Shown piece by piece: positions 30,044 to 39,762 of a stretch of 64,000 nucleotides of DNA (within the stretch, counting starts at the first letter, position 1; each line of letters starts with the position of its first letter). The notes beneath the pieces were generated by a model that did not search any database, was not told the DNA's origin, and worked only from the letters and a program-made list of their open reading frames with translations. Source of the stretch: an uncultured Erythrobacter sp. (GTDB lineage Bacteria > Pseudomonadota > Alphaproteobacteria > Sphingomonadales > Sphingomonadaceae); NCBI GenBank assembly GCA_947503155.1, contig CANNCL010000001.1, forward strand, positions 62,001 through 126,000, given 5' to 3'. Position numbers and translations under genes: made by a program.

Positions 30044-31399
30044 TCAATCCTTCGCGCTGGGCAGCAATGTTTCAATCGGCGGCATGTCTGACACGCGAGC
30101 GGCATAGCGTTCCGCCTCACGCAGGACGCGGATCGCATTGCGGCTGGCGATTAACTCCATTTCGACCTGAGAATATCCGCGCCGTGCAAGTTCAGCGAAG
30201 AGCTGCGGATATCCGCTCACATCTTCAAAGCCGACCGGGCCAGAAGGCATACCGTCGAAATCCGCGCCGATGCCGATATGCTCCACGCCGATAAGCGCGC
30301 GGATATGGTCGATGTGATCGGCCATGTGGGTGATCATTGTCGCCGGCTCTGGATTGGCGGCATCCCAATCCGTCATGGCGGATTCCACCATATCGGGCTG
30401 TCCCTGATACAAAGATTGCTGCCGCGCCTGCACGGCCTCGCGCTCGGCGTACCATTCGCGGCGTTCCTCATTCAAGAAACCGGGAAGCGCGACGACCATT
30501 ACGACGCCGCCATTTTCGGGCAAGCGCGCAAGGACGCTGTCCGGCACATTTCGCGCATGGCCGTTGATCGCGCGCACGCCGGAATGGCTGAAAATCACCG
30601 GTGCGCGGGCAACATTCAATGCGTCCAGCATCGCCTCTTCGCTAACATGGCTGAGGTCGACCAGCATCCCGATGCGGTTCATTTCGCGAACTACATCCTC
30701 ACCAAAGTCGGACAGCCCGCCATGCCCCGGCGCATCGGTCGCGCTGTCCGCCCAAGGCGTGTTTCGGCTGTGAGTGATGGTCATATAACGCGCGCCCAGC
30801 GCATACATTTGGCGCAGCACCGCGAGGCTTGATCCGATCGAATGCCCCCCTTCCATGCCAAGCAAAGACGCCACCCGGCCATCGGCCATCGCGCGTTCAA
30901 CATCATCGGCGGTTTCGGCATAGCGCAGCGCCTGCGGATTGCGCTCAATCAGGCGCTTCATCACGTCGATCTGTTCGATAGTCATCTGCACCGCTTCGGG
31001 TTCGGACAGGCTGACGGGCACATAGACCGACCAATATTGCGCACCCACGCGCCCTTGTGTCAGGCGGGCAGTGTCGGTGTGCATGACGCGGCCATCTGGA
31101 TGCGTTGAGCCGGTGCCGCTAGTGTCAGAAAAATCGAAATCGTTGATCTGATTGTCAAACCGCGAACGCAGCTGGATTGGCACATCATTGTGTCCATCAA
31201 ACACGGGTGAGATCGCCAGTGCCGCCTCAGCAGCCTGAAGCGCGGGGTCGATTTCGGCAATTGGCGCGGTCTCTTCGGCTGCTTGCTGCGGAGCACCATC
31301 TTTCGCATCCTGCGCGGCAACAGGCCCCGCTAAACACACCGCGATTGCCATGAAAGAGGCGTTAAGTGAGACGCAAAGTTTTTGGGCGGCATATTGCAT
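30044..31399 (-). CDS. M19-family membrane dipeptidase
   Basis: 'DGHNDVPIQLRSRF', 'LGMEGGHSIGSSLAVLRQMYALGARYMTITHSRNTPWADSATD', 'HIGIGADFDG'; start at MQYAAQK with signal peptide. Confidence 0.92.
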   Translation of the reverse strand: MQYAAQKLCVSLNASFMAIAVCLAGPVAAQDAKDGAPQQAAEETAPIAEIDPALQAAEAALAISPVFDGHNDVPIQLRSRFDNQINDFDFSDTSGTGSTHPDGRVMHTDTARLTQGRVGAQYWSVYVPVSLSEPEAVQMTIEQIDVMKRLIERNPQALRYAETADDVERAMADGRVASLLGMEGGHSIGSSLAVLRQMYALGARYMTITHSRNTPWADSATDAPGHGGLSDFGEDVVREMNRIGMLVDLSHVSEEAMLDALNVARAPVIFSHSGVRAINGHARNVPDSVLARLPENGGVVMVVALPGFLNEERREWYAEREAVQARQQSLYQGQPDMVESAMTDWDAANPEPATMITHMADHIDHIRALIGVEHIGIGADFDGMPSGPVGFEDVSGYPQLFAELARRGYSQVEMELIASRNAIRVLREAERYAARVSDMPPIETLLPSAKD

Positions 31400-31577
31400 G
31401 AGCTGGGAAACTCCCGGTAAAGCTGCGGTAAAGGGGACCATCTGTGAATATGCAGGATAGCGCGGACGCGCGAAACGAACAATTGGAACTATCATCGGAC
31501 CTCGCAAGAGGCCGGCATCAAGAAACGTGGTGCAGCAATCCCAGTCCTCATAACTTGATGCAGAAGGAAAGTTTGAC

Positions 31578-31979
31578 ATGATCCGAGCCGCTTTTCGCGT
31601 CCTATTGGCCGCTTTTTATGGCTATGCCGGGTATGTTCACCTCGTTCGGCCAGAACCGTTTTTGGCGATCATGCCCGACATGGTCCCCTTCCCCGAAGCG
31701 GTGGTTTACTGGACCGGCATTGCCGAAATCTTGGGCGCGATTGGCCTGCTGCAACCGTTCAATCTTCGCCTGCGTCAGGCGGCGGGGATCGGGCTTGCGC
31801 TCTATGCCCTGTGTGTCTGGCCCGCGAATATCAATCACTTTGCGATGGACATGGCGCGCACCGATGGCGGCGGCCTTGGCCTTGCCTATCATGTGCCGCG
31901 TATGATCGCCCAACCGCTGTTGATATGGTTGGCACTATGGGTCGGCGAAGTGCCGATGAAACGCCGAAAGCCTGCTTGA
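31578..31979 (+). CDS. DoxX-family membrane protein
   Basis: Four hydrophobic segments, 'GYVHLVRPEPFLAIMPDMVPFPEAVVYWTGIAEILGAIGLL'. Confidence 0.85.
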   Translation: MIRAAFRVLLAAFYGYAGYVHLVRPEPFLAIMPDMVPFPEAVVYWTGIAEILGAIGLLQPFNLRLRQAAGIGLALYALCVWPANINHFAMDMARTDGGGLGLAYHVPRMIAQPLLIWLALWVGEVPMKRRKPA

Positions 31980-32025
31980 GCAGACTAAGACCGCTGCGAA
32001 GAAACAGCAGCACCGCACACAACAA

Positions 32026-32052
32026 AGCCGGAGACGCATCGCGTCCCCGGCT
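32026..32052 (+). terminator. probable transcription terminator
   Basis: AGCCGGaGACGCatcGCGTCcCCGGCT hairpin then ccgtgtgTTTT; between convergent genes. Confidence 0.55.
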
Positions 32053-32106
32053 CCGTGTGTTTTCGCAAAACCCGCCAGCTAGGCAGGCCGCTAAGCAGAC
32101 AATGTC

Positions 32107-32358
32107 TTAGGTGAGGTGCTTAGAAACAGCAGCCGTCATCTTGAACATCGAAATTTGATCTTTGCCGATCACAGAAGCCAGCTTGTCGTCTGGGTTGATC
32201 TGGCGGCGATCCTTCGAATCTTGAAGGTCTTTGCCCTTGATATATTCCCAGATTTTCGATGTCACTTGAGCGCGAGTCATCGGGCCTTTGCCGATTACTG
32301 CTTCTAGTTCACCCGAAAGTTGCACTGGTTTCTGAAGTGCATTGGTTTTTCCAGCCAT
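32107..32358 (-). CDS. SWIB/MDM2-domain protein
   Basis: 'MTRAQVTSKIWEYIKGKDLQDSKDRRQINPDDKLASVIG'. Confidence 0.93.
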   Translation of the reverse strand: MAGKTNALQKPVQLSGELEAVIGKGPMTRAQVTSKIWEYIKGKDLQDSKDRRQINPDDKLASVIGKDQISMFKMTAAVSKHLT

Positions 32359-32383
32359 GGTTCTTCTCCCTTAAATTGGCGGG

Positions 32384-32974
32384 TTAGTCGAAATCATCAT
32401 CGTCCAATGCTCCGTCATCGGCGGGAATGCCGGTGAACGGGGCGTAGAGAACATCACAACCCGTGATGAACCCTTTGATCGAAGAGATCAGTTGTTCGCG
32501 GCTTGCCCCTGGCATCAATGTCAAAGGCAAGTCGGTTGCGAATATTTGAAATACATAATGGCGCGTCTCGCCCACGGGCGGATCAGGCAAAAGCCATTCG
32601 GAATTGCCCTGCGCATTTTTACCCGCGCGCGGAGGCGCTTCACCTTCAAGCAATTTACCGCGTTGTCCCGCAAGGCCCCAAACGGCCCAATGGCACGCCG
32701 GGGCTGCGCTGGTGTCGGTCGCATCTTCGACGATCACGATCAATTCCTGCGCCCCTGGCGGCGGCGCAGACCATTCGAGCGGCGGCGCGACCGCGTCTTC
32801 TTCCTTAGCGGTGAAGCACGGATCAAGCTGCTCGCCCGCATCGAAAGCCGGGCTGGTCAAAGCAAAACCGCCCCGCCCAAACGTCTTCGCATCGCCCAGA
32901 GCGGCGATAGCCAACCCCGGATGACGTGCCGCAGCGGGCAGTTTTTTATCGAGCCATTCAGGCAGATCAGTCAT
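32384..32974 (-). CDS. YbhB/YbcL (PEBP) family protein
   Basis: 'SPAFDAGEQLDPCFTAKEEDAVAPPLEWSAPPPGAQELIVIVEDATD...HWAVWGLAG'. Confidence 0.9.
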   Translation of the reverse strand: MTDLPEWLDKKLPAAARHPGLAIAALGDAKTFGRGGFALTSPAFDAGEQLDPCFTAKEEDAVAPPLEWSAPPPGAQELIVIVEDATDTSAAPACHWAVWGLAGQRGKLLEGEAPPRAGKNAQGNSEWLLPDPPVGETRHYVFQIFATDLPLTLMPGASREQLISSIKGFITGCDVLYAPFTGIPADDGALDDDDFD

Positions 32975-33229
32975 GATTCTGTCTTTCCATCTCTAGTTAG
33001 CTAGTAGGAACGCGGGGGCAAAACGAGGGAGATACACGCGATTTGCCCCGGTTTCTGAGGAAAACTGCCAAAAACACGTGGAATTACAGAGAGCCATTCA
33101 TCTTCAGGCCAGTGGACAAACCGCAAAAGGTTGCCGTTTAGGGGTTCGCGAGGCATGTTTGACCCCTGCCGCGCGCCCGCACTGACGGCGAATTGTTACG
33201 AGTTTTTGTCTGGAGTCGCTTCCCTCACC

Positions 33230-34669
33230 ATGAAAATTGACCTGCCTCTCGCCTCTCGCACGGCCCTGTCTGCAACGCTTGCTTTATCTTTGGCCGCGTG
33301 CGGCGGCGGCTCCAGCTCACCTGCACCAACAGGCGGCGGCGGAACACCGGGTCAACCGACCGGCACATGCGCCATTTCGAACCAGATCGGGTTTGCCAAT
33401 GATGTGCTCAATGAATGGTATCTGTTCCCATCATTGCTCGACAATTCGGTCAATGCGGCGAATTTCACAACTGTTCAGAGCTTTCTTGACGCGCGCGTCG
33501 CCCCGGCGCGGGCGCAATCGCGCGACAAGGGTTTTACCTTTGCGACGTCAATTGCCGATGAAAATGCGCTGATCAATTCTGGTTCAAGCGCGGGTTTCGG
33601 CATTCGCTTGTCGTTCGACACAGTGAATGACCGCGTCTTCTTGCTCGAAACATTTGAGAATGCGCCGGGATTTCAGGCCGGAATGGACCGCGGCACTGAA
33701 TTGCTGGCGATCGGAACCACGAGCGCCAATCTGCAAACCATTCAATCGCTGATCGCAGCTGGCGGGCCGCAAGCGGTGGTCGACGCGCTCGGCCCGTCCG
33801 ATCCGGGGGTGACCCGCGTGATCCGCTTTGCACAAGTTGGCGGAACAGTGATCGAGGCGAGCATCGCCAAAGCCGATTTTTCGCTCGACCCAATCTCAGA
33901 TCGTTACGGTGCGCTCATCATCAATGATGGCGGCAAGAATGTTGGCTATCTGAACCTACGCACCTTTATCATTGATGATGCCGCAGATCAGCTGCGCGAT
34001 GCGTTCCAATTGTTCAATTCCAATGGCGTGAGCGAGCTCATCATTGATTTCCGTTACAATGGCGGCGGATTGGTCAGCGTGTCCGAAATCTTTGGCGACT
34101 TGCTGGGCGAAGGGCGTGTCGGCCAATTGTGGAGCAAAACCACTTTGCGCGCCTCTAAGTCATCGCAAAATTCAACGCAGTTTTTCGAGAGCGAAGTGAA
34201 CGCTTTGCAAGCGACAAAGATAGCCTTCATCACCACCAGCAGCACCGCCTCTGCGAGCGAGCTGGTTATCAATTCAATGCTCCCATATTTGAACGCGGAT
34301 AGTGTGGCCCTGATCGGCGGAAACACTTCGGGCAAACCGGTTGGCCAATTTGGGTTTGATTTCGACGCCTGCGACCTGCGTGTTCGGGCGGTCACATTCC
34401 AAACGGTCAACGCCGATGACGAGGGCGATTATTTCAACGGGCTGGCAAGCGCGGTGCCCAATACGTGCCGGGCGAATGATGACATTTCCAACCCGCTGGG
34501 CGATGCGAATGAAACATCAGTGGCAACCGCGCTCGACTTTCTCGCAGGCCGAAATTGCACCGCGATCAGCGGCAAGAGCGATGGAATTGCACAGCGCGAG
34601 CGCGAGTTTGAAATGATGAGACCCGCAGAACCGAGCGCCGCACAATATGAAATTCCCGGTCTGTTTTGA
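33230..34669 (+). CDS. S41-family peptidase, lipoprotein
   Basis: Lipobox LAAC; 'YLNLRTFI', 'LIIDFRYNGGGLVSVSEIFGDLL', 'ITTSSTASASELVINSM'. Confidence 0.9.
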   Translation: MKIDLPLASRTALSATLALSLAACGGGSSSPAPTGGGGTPGQPTGTCAISNQIGFANDVLNEWYLFPSLLDNSVNAANFTTVQSFLDARVAPARAQSRDKGFTFATSIADENALINSGSSAGFGIRLSFDTVNDRVFLLETFENAPGFQAGMDRGTELLAIGTTSANLQTIQSLIAAGGPQAVVDALGPSDPGVTRVIRFAQVGGTVIEASIAKADFSLDPISDRYGALIINDGGKNVGYLNLRTFIIDDAADQLRDAFQLFNSNGVSELIIDFRYNGGGLVSVSEIFGDLLGEGRVGQLWSKTTLRASKSSQNSTQFFESEVNALQATKIAFITTSSTASASELVINSMLPYLNADSVALIGGNTSGKPVGQFGFDFDACDLRVRAVTFQTVNADDEGDYFNGLASAVPNTCRANDDISNPLGDANETSVATALDFLAGRNCTAISGKSDGIAQREREFEMMRPAEPSAAQYEIPGLF

Positions 34670-34711
34670 TCAGCCGGTCTGTTTTGATCAGAATGCCGGG
34701 AAAATATTTGG

Positions 34712-35128
34712 CTACATCCCCTGCGGAACAGTCTCAAAACCAGGAATATCGCCCAGCGGCACCCAATCCTGTTTGCTCTTTGTGTAGCAATGAAATGCAG
34801 GGTTGAGATCAGAAGTGTCATCGAGCGACCCGGCTTTGATGAACATCATGCCCGGTTGTTCGAGCCGCGTAAAAACCGGTGATCCGCATGTCCCGCAAAA
34901 CTGCCGCCGCACGGTCGCGCCGCTATCGCCGGTATCATTATAGGTCTTAACCTCGCCGGTAATTTCAACCGCATCCTCGGGCACGCCAATGATGATCGAC
35001 AGTGCCGTTCCCGCCTGTTTCTGACAGTTCTTGCAATGGCATGTGACGCAGACCTGCGGCTCTGCGGTCATAGTGTATCGGATTTGGCCGCAAAGGCAGC
35101 CGCCTGTCTTATGTGCTGTTTCGCTCAC
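34712..35128 (-). CDS. GFA family (glutathione-dependent formaldehyde-activating-like) protein
   Basis: 'GGCLCGQIRY', 'CHCKNCQKQAGTALS', 'RQFCGTCGSPVFTR'. Confidence 0.93.
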   Translation of the reverse strand: MSETAHKTGGCLCGQIRYTMTAEPQVCVTCHCKNCQKQAGTALSIIIGVPEDAVEITGEVKTYNDTGDSGATVRRQFCGTCGSPVFTRLEQPGMMFIKAGSLDDTSDLNPAFHCYTKSKQDWVPLGDIPGFETVPQGM

Positions 35129-35583
35129 GGCATTTCTTCTCCGGTAAAGGGTTCGTCGCTGGTGTAACCGCAGCCAGATAGGGCCATGTCCCCCAACTCA
35201 GCGGTTGCGGTGTAAGGGTAGGAACGGTCGCTCATCGTATCGTTGCAATCACCCGGCGTAAGCATGATTTGCACGGCGGCGCCCGCCAGTTCCCCGCTAA
35301 AACTGACGCCATTATTGCCGGCAAAGCGGGTTACGGGGAATGCGGCCCCGTCGATGTTTTCGGGTGTCGAATAAATTGCAGTAAAACCGCCCGCCCCGTC
35401 AGAACCGCTCGGTTCAATATCAATGCCCCAAAACGGTTCGTTGCCAATCAGAGAAATGCTTGCTGTCTCCGCAATCCCATCGAAGGGTGCGGTATCGCGG
35501 CTAATCTCGCCCGGCTCCTGTGCGCAAGCGGCGGCCGTGATGGCCAAAAAAGCAGCCGTGAGAATTCGTAAAGAGGTTTGCAT
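35125..35583 (-). CDS. putative lipoprotein (COG3650-like)
   Basis: Lipobox 'AAAC'; 'LIGNEPFWGIDIEPSG', 'MTPGDCNDTMSDRSYPYTATAELGDMALSGCGY'. Confidence 0.78.
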   Translation of the reverse strand: MQTSLRILTAAFLAITAAACAQEPGEISRDTAPFDGIAETASISLIGNEPFWGIDIEPSGSDGAGGFTAIYSTPENIDGAAFPVTRFAGNNGVSFSGELAGAAVQIMLTPGDCNDTMSDRSYPYTATAELGDMALSGCGYTSDEPFTGEEMP

Positions 35584-35632
35584 GTGCCAGCCTTAGCATC
35601 CGCGAAGGCGAGAGCGAAACTCCCATAAAAAC

Positions 35633-35668
35633 GCACAAAGGCGGACCCGGATTAGGGCCCGCCTTTGC
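35633..35668 (-). terminator. rho-independent terminator of the fasciclin gene
   Basis: Minus strand GCAAAGGCGGgCCC taatcc GGGtCCGCCTTTGTGCGTTTTT. Confidence 0.8.
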
Positions 35669-35692
35669 ATTTTCACTATCTGTTTGGCCGCG

Positions 35693-36283
35693 TTACGGCA
35701 TCAAAACCGTATCGACGACATGGACAAGACCGTTCGATGCCTCAACATCGGTGGCGATCACGGTTGATGTTCCGCCATTGGCATCGGTCAAAACCACTGC
35801 GCCTTCCACCAGACTGGCGGTCAATGTGCCGCCGCCAACGGTGGTAACAGTAAAGCCTGCATCGCCCGCTTCTTCGATTGCGCCAACAAGAGTTGCCGCA
35901 TCCACGGCGCCCTCGACAACATGATAGGTCAGGATCGCTCCCAGCGTCTCGGTGTCGTTTGTCGTCAGTTCGGTCAGCGTCGCTGCGTCAATTTTCGCAA
36001 ACGCATCATTGGTCGGCGCGAAGACGGTGAATGGCCCTTCGCCTGACAATGTTTCGCCTAAGCCAGCCGCCGTTACTGCGGCGACGAGCGTTGAAAACCC
36101 TTCATCGCCCTGTGCCACTTCAACGATGGTGCCAGCTGCCGCGGCTTCGGTCGCCGCGCTTTCTTCAGTCATCGCTGTGTCGCTGGTGTCGGCCTCGGGT
36201 GCGCATGCGGACAACGCCAGAGCGGCGGATCCGGTGAGAGCGGCTGCGAGAGTTGATTTAAGGGTCGATGTAGGGGTGCTCAT
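35693..36283 (-). CDS. fasciclin-domain protein
   Basis: 'GFSTLVAAVTAAGLGETLSGEGPFTVFAPTNDAFAKI', 'LTYHVVEGAVDAATL', C-terminal 'NGLVHVVDTVLMP'. Confidence 0.95.
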   Translation of the reverse strand: MSTPTSTLKSTLAAALTGSAALALSACAPEADTSDTAMTEESAATEAAAAGTIVEVAQGDEGFSTLVAAVTAAGLGETLSGEGPFTVFAPTNDAFAKIDAATLTELTTNDTETLGAILTYHVVEGAVDAATLVGAIEEAGDAGFTVTTVGGGTLTASLVEGAVVLTDANGGTSTVIATDVEASNGLVHVVDTVLMP

Positions 36284-36498
36284 GGGGGTTTTCCTTTGAG
36301 TGTTTTGTTTCGTTTGAAAAGCTTACATGCCTCTCGGACTTTGGCATCTTGCCTTGGTCTCTTCATATATACGAATGCTCGCGCATGTTGGATGTTCCGA
36401 AATTTCTATCCCGGACACATCACGATATTGCTCTTCCAGTTGGTGCTGGAAAAGTTGCCATTGCGGAACCGGAGCAGGCTTTTCTGGTTCTACCCTAC

Positions 36499-37740
36499 AT
36501 GAATTTCCAACCAACGCGCGCCGCTGGCCTTTCCAGACTTTCGGAGTTCCTCCCCCGCGCTGGGCGAGCCTATTCGGATGGACGCAATTACGACGACGGC
36601 GTGGCCGCAGACGGCGCACGCACGAATGTATCGCAGCTCTCCCCGTGGATTAAAGCCGGATTTCTTGGCGAAGGCGAAGTCATCGGCGCCGCCCTTGCAA
36701 CGCATGGTTTTGATCAAAGCGAGAAGTTCATCGCGGAGGTTTTCTGGCGTGTCTATTTCAAAGGATACCTTGAACAGCGCCCTTCGATCTGGAGCGCCTA
36801 TGTTGCTGGCCGCGATGCTGCATTCGCGGCCAAATCTGCCAATTCCCGCCTTGCTGCCGCTTATTCAGAAGCGACCGAAGGCAGGACAGGAATTGCGGCG
36901 TTTGACCATTGGGCGCGCGAATTGGTGCGAACCGGTTATCTTCACAACCACGCCCGCATGTGGTTCGCGAGCATCTGGATCTTCACGCTGAAACTGGATT
37001 GGCAGCTTGGTGCAGATTTCTTTCTGCGCCACCTTGTCGACGGCGATGCGGCGTCAAACACGTTATCTTGGCGCTGGGTCGGGGGGCTGCATACCAAGGG
37101 CAAGACCTATCTTGCTCGCCCGGATAACATCGCGCGCTACACCGCGAACCACCCTGACGGGCCGCTGACGGCTGACGGGATTGCAAGCGAAGCAATCGCA
37201 TTGGAGGAAACCGAAGAGCATAACCGCCAAGCGCTCGATTTACCCGCTGCTGAGATCGCAGCTAGCCTCGCTGACAAGCCATACGCTTTGATATTGCACG
37301 ATGACGGGGCGCATCATGTGCCGCTGAACCTGCCGCACCCGCCCGCTTTGGTCATCGGCGCGTCCCGGCCTGAGGCGCGCTCGCCCGGCGATGTGGGCTT
37401 GAGGGCCAAATCCTTCGCGAATGACGCTGTTGCAAACGGCGTCAGTGATGCTGCGGCGGCGTTTGATTGTGATGCGCGCCTATGGGGCACGAGTGAGAAA
37501 CTTTCAGGTCTGCTGAGACAAGCCGGGATAGAGACCATAGCGCTGGCGAACATCCCCGCCGGGTGGACGAGAGACGCGTTGATGCCCGATCTCCAACCAC
37601 TGATCGGCGGCAACCACGCGATCATGATCCTGCCCGAATTGGACCGCGCAACATGGCCTTTGGCGAAGGCCGGATTTTTTGGCGTTAGGAAGCAAGCACA
37701 GGCCATTCTTGCTGAACTGAGCAGCGCCGAGCAACGCTGA
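36499..37740 (+). CDS. cryptochrome/photolyase FAD-binding-domain protein lacking the canonical N-terminal antenna domain
   Basis: 'FIAEVFWRVYFKGYLEQRP', 'LVRTGYLHNHARMWFASIWIF...FLRHLVDGDAASNTLSWRWVGG'; start uncertain (36349 or 36499). Confidence 0.85.
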   Translation: MNFQPTRAAGLSRLSEFLPRAGRAYSDGRNYDDGVAADGARTNVSQLSPWIKAGFLGEGEVIGAALATHGFDQSEKFIAEVFWRVYFKGYLEQRPSIWSAYVAGRDAAFAAKSANSRLAAAYSEATEGRTGIAAFDHWARELVRTGYLHNHARMWFASIWIFTLKLDWQLGADFFLRHLVDGDAASNTLSWRWVGGLHTKGKTYLARPDNIARYTANHPDGPLTADGIASEAIALEETEEHNRQALDLPAAEIAASLADKPYALILHDDGAHHVPLNLPHPPALVIGASRPEARSPGDVGLRAKSFANDAVANGVSDAAAAFDCDARLWGTSEKLSGLLRQAGIETIALANIPAGWTRDALMPDLQPLIGGNHAIMILPELDRATWPLAKAGFFGVRKQAQAILAELSSAEQR

Positions 37741-37794
37741 GCAACGCTGAGTAGGCTCAGCTGACTTCACGCAAGCATAGGTGCGCAGAGCGCC

Positions 37795-38304
37795 CTAACG
37801 CGAGCCCGCGCGCGTTCCCGGCTCACCCGGTTCAAGTTTCCTGACCATCGTGACCCGGCACCGCTGCGGACCAAGATTTGTGTCAGGCACGATCAGATCC
37901 ACATCCAACCCGCCGCAAATCCGCCCCACCCCGGTTTGGTCAAAGGCAATGCTGCGCGCGAACCGCAATTCGGGGCAGCGGTGTTGCAACTCAAATTCAA
38001 ACGTGTCGGCGGCCCGAACATCGACCAATATTCGCGTGTCACTTTCGGTTCCGTCGTCATTATCAATATTGCGAAAACCCGTAACCTGCCGGGCAAAGAA
38101 GCATTGCCGTCCGCCCGTTTCGCGGGCTGTTTCGTGGGCTGTTTCGCCGGCTCGTTCGGCCGTTTCAGACCCGGCGCCGCCGGTCTGCGCCTCGGCCACA
38201 GCACAAGATGCCAATGCCGGTATGAATGCCAACGCCGCGATGGCGGCAAACGGCGTGTTGAAAGGCGGGCGAAGCGGAGGGATCGAGTCTGGCATAGATG
38301 CCAA
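37795..38304 (-). CDS. hypothetical exported protein (DUF6491-like)
   Basis: Signal-like N-terminus; 'CFFARQVTGFRNIDNDDGTESDTRILVDV'. Confidence 0.65.
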   Translation of the reverse strand: MASMPDSIPPLRPPFNTPFAAIAALAFIPALASCAVAEAQTGGAGSETAERAGETAHETARETGGRQCFFARQVTGFRNIDNDDGTESDTRILVDVRAADTFEFELQHRCPELRFARSIAFDQTGVGRICGGLDVDLIVPDTNLGPQRCRVTMVRKLEPGEPGTRAGSR

Positions 38305-38358
38305 ACTCTACCCACCACGCTTAACGGGGGATGACGCTCGCCCGCACTCTACCTCGCA

Positions 38359-38703
38359 TCACAACACTTTGTCGGGACGCGGCTCGTGTTTGTGCTTATT
38401 TTCTTTGCCAAAGAGCCGCTCCAAACGCTGAGCCAGAGTGTTAGCGGCCTTACGCGCGGCATCGTCAACCTTGTCCGCTTTGCCCGTCACGCCGATCGGT
38501 TTGCCGCCGCGTGGGCGCGCTTCGATCATGCAATGTTTATCGTCTTCGCCGTGCTTTGCGCCGTTGACGTCGGAAACATGCACTTCGATCCGCGTCAGCC
38601 GATCTTCAAAGCGCGACAGTTTCTCACGAACCATCGCCTCGATCCGCTCGGCGACGTTTTCGGTGCCCATGACGGAACTGTCGGAATTGAATTGAAATTG
38701 CAT
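38359..38703 (-). CDS. HPF/RaiA-family ribosome-associated protein
   Basis: 'RIEAMVREKLSRFEDRLTRIEVHVSDVNGAKHGEDDKHCMIEARPRGGKPIGVTG'. Confidence 0.87.
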   Translation of the reverse strand: MQFQFNSDSSVMGTENVAERIEAMVREKLSRFEDRLTRIEVHVSDVNGAKHGEDDKHCMIEARPRGGKPIGVTGKADKVDDAARKAANTLAQRLERLFGKENKHKHEPRPDKVL

Positions 38704-38879
38704 AAGGGGGTGTCCTCTCAAATTGCTTTCCTACCCATTGAAATGGGGTGGATTACGAATTTGTCGAGGGCGCATTTTGACCATAAGTAGCCGTGCGGTA
38801 TATCTCATCCGCGGCCTGTTAAGTCAGTTTTGGCGAGTAGGAAAGCCGGAGCTGCAAAGCCCCGCTAACGCGCAGTCAG

Positions 38880-39098
38880 CTACCCTGCTGCGTTTAACGC
38901 TTCTGCGGCGCGGCGCGCTTCGCGTTCTGCATCCGCAGTGGCGCGATCTTCGGCAACTTTGCGGGCCTGATCAGCCAAAGCTCGCCATGTCTTTTCAGAG
39001 CGCAATTCGCGTTCACGGACATTGTCCAATGTCGCCTTTTCGGCAGCTGCGGCAGCGGCATCGGCGCGCTCGGCATAAAACTCATAGGTCTGGGCCAT
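38880..39098 (-). CDS. small helical hypothetical protein
   Basis: MAQTYEFYAERADAAAAAAEKATLDNVRERELRSEKTWRALADQARKVAED; GGAGCC upstream. Confidence 0.7.
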   Translation of the reverse strand: MAQTYEFYAERADAAAAAAEKATLDNVRERELRSEKTWRALADQARKVAEDRATADAEREARRAAEALNAAG

Positions 39099-39167
39099 GA
39101 AAGGCTCCTGCTGGAAAGATGGAGAGGGCGAACGGCGTGGCGGCACAATGATGCACCGGGTTGCAAA

Positions 39168-39195
39168 GGGGCGCGGCACAAATGCGCCGCGCCCC
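39168..39195 (-). terminator. terminator downstream of the cold-shock gene
   Basis: GGGGCGCGGC(acaaat)GC-GCCGCGCCCC, followed on minus strand by TTTGC. Confidence 0.65.
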
Positions 39196-39208
39196 GAATG
39201 CGATTGGT

Positions 39209-39421
39209 TTAGTCAGCTGACGAAAGGTTCGTCGCGCTTTCTTTGCCATTACGGCCGACTTCAACGTCATAGTTCAGACGCTGTTCTTTATCGAGGCTGT
39301 GCATGCCAGCAGCTTGCACGGCGCTGATGTGAACGAAGCTGTCGTTCGAACCGTCGTCAGGCTGGATGAAACCATAGCCTTTGTCGGTGTTGAAGAATTT
39401 AACTGTGCCAGTCTTGGCCAT
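39209..39421 (-). CDS. cold-shock protein (CspA family)
   Basis: 'TGTVKFFNTDKGYGFIQPDDGSNDSFVHISAVQAAG'. Confidence 0.97.
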   Translation of the reverse strand: MAKTGTVKFFNTDKGYGFIQPDDGSNDSFVHISAVQAAGMHSLDKEQRLNYDVEVGRNGKESATNLSSAD

Positions 39422-39762
39422 GAGATGTTCCTTTCGAGAACGTATTTGCCCTGCTCCGCAACATGCTGGAACGGGGCGCTTTAGGTTACAGCCAGCACAC
39501 AGATGCATACCGGAGGCTTAGGATCGTTCAGGGGAAAGGAAGTCGTCGTCTGGTTTACGCCGGGGCCGGTTTGGTGCCATCGGAATGGCGCACAAAGGGC
39601 AAGCGGCGGTCGTCAAATCTCGAAGTCCGTCGCAAATTCCGACGTCAGCGATGATTGTCTAGCACACAATTGCGCAGAATGCTAATTATTGTTCAAGCCG
39701 CACAAATGGAAGCCCGTAGCAATGCTTTCCCACAGCGCATTTTAGGCGCTAGACTGCCCCTC

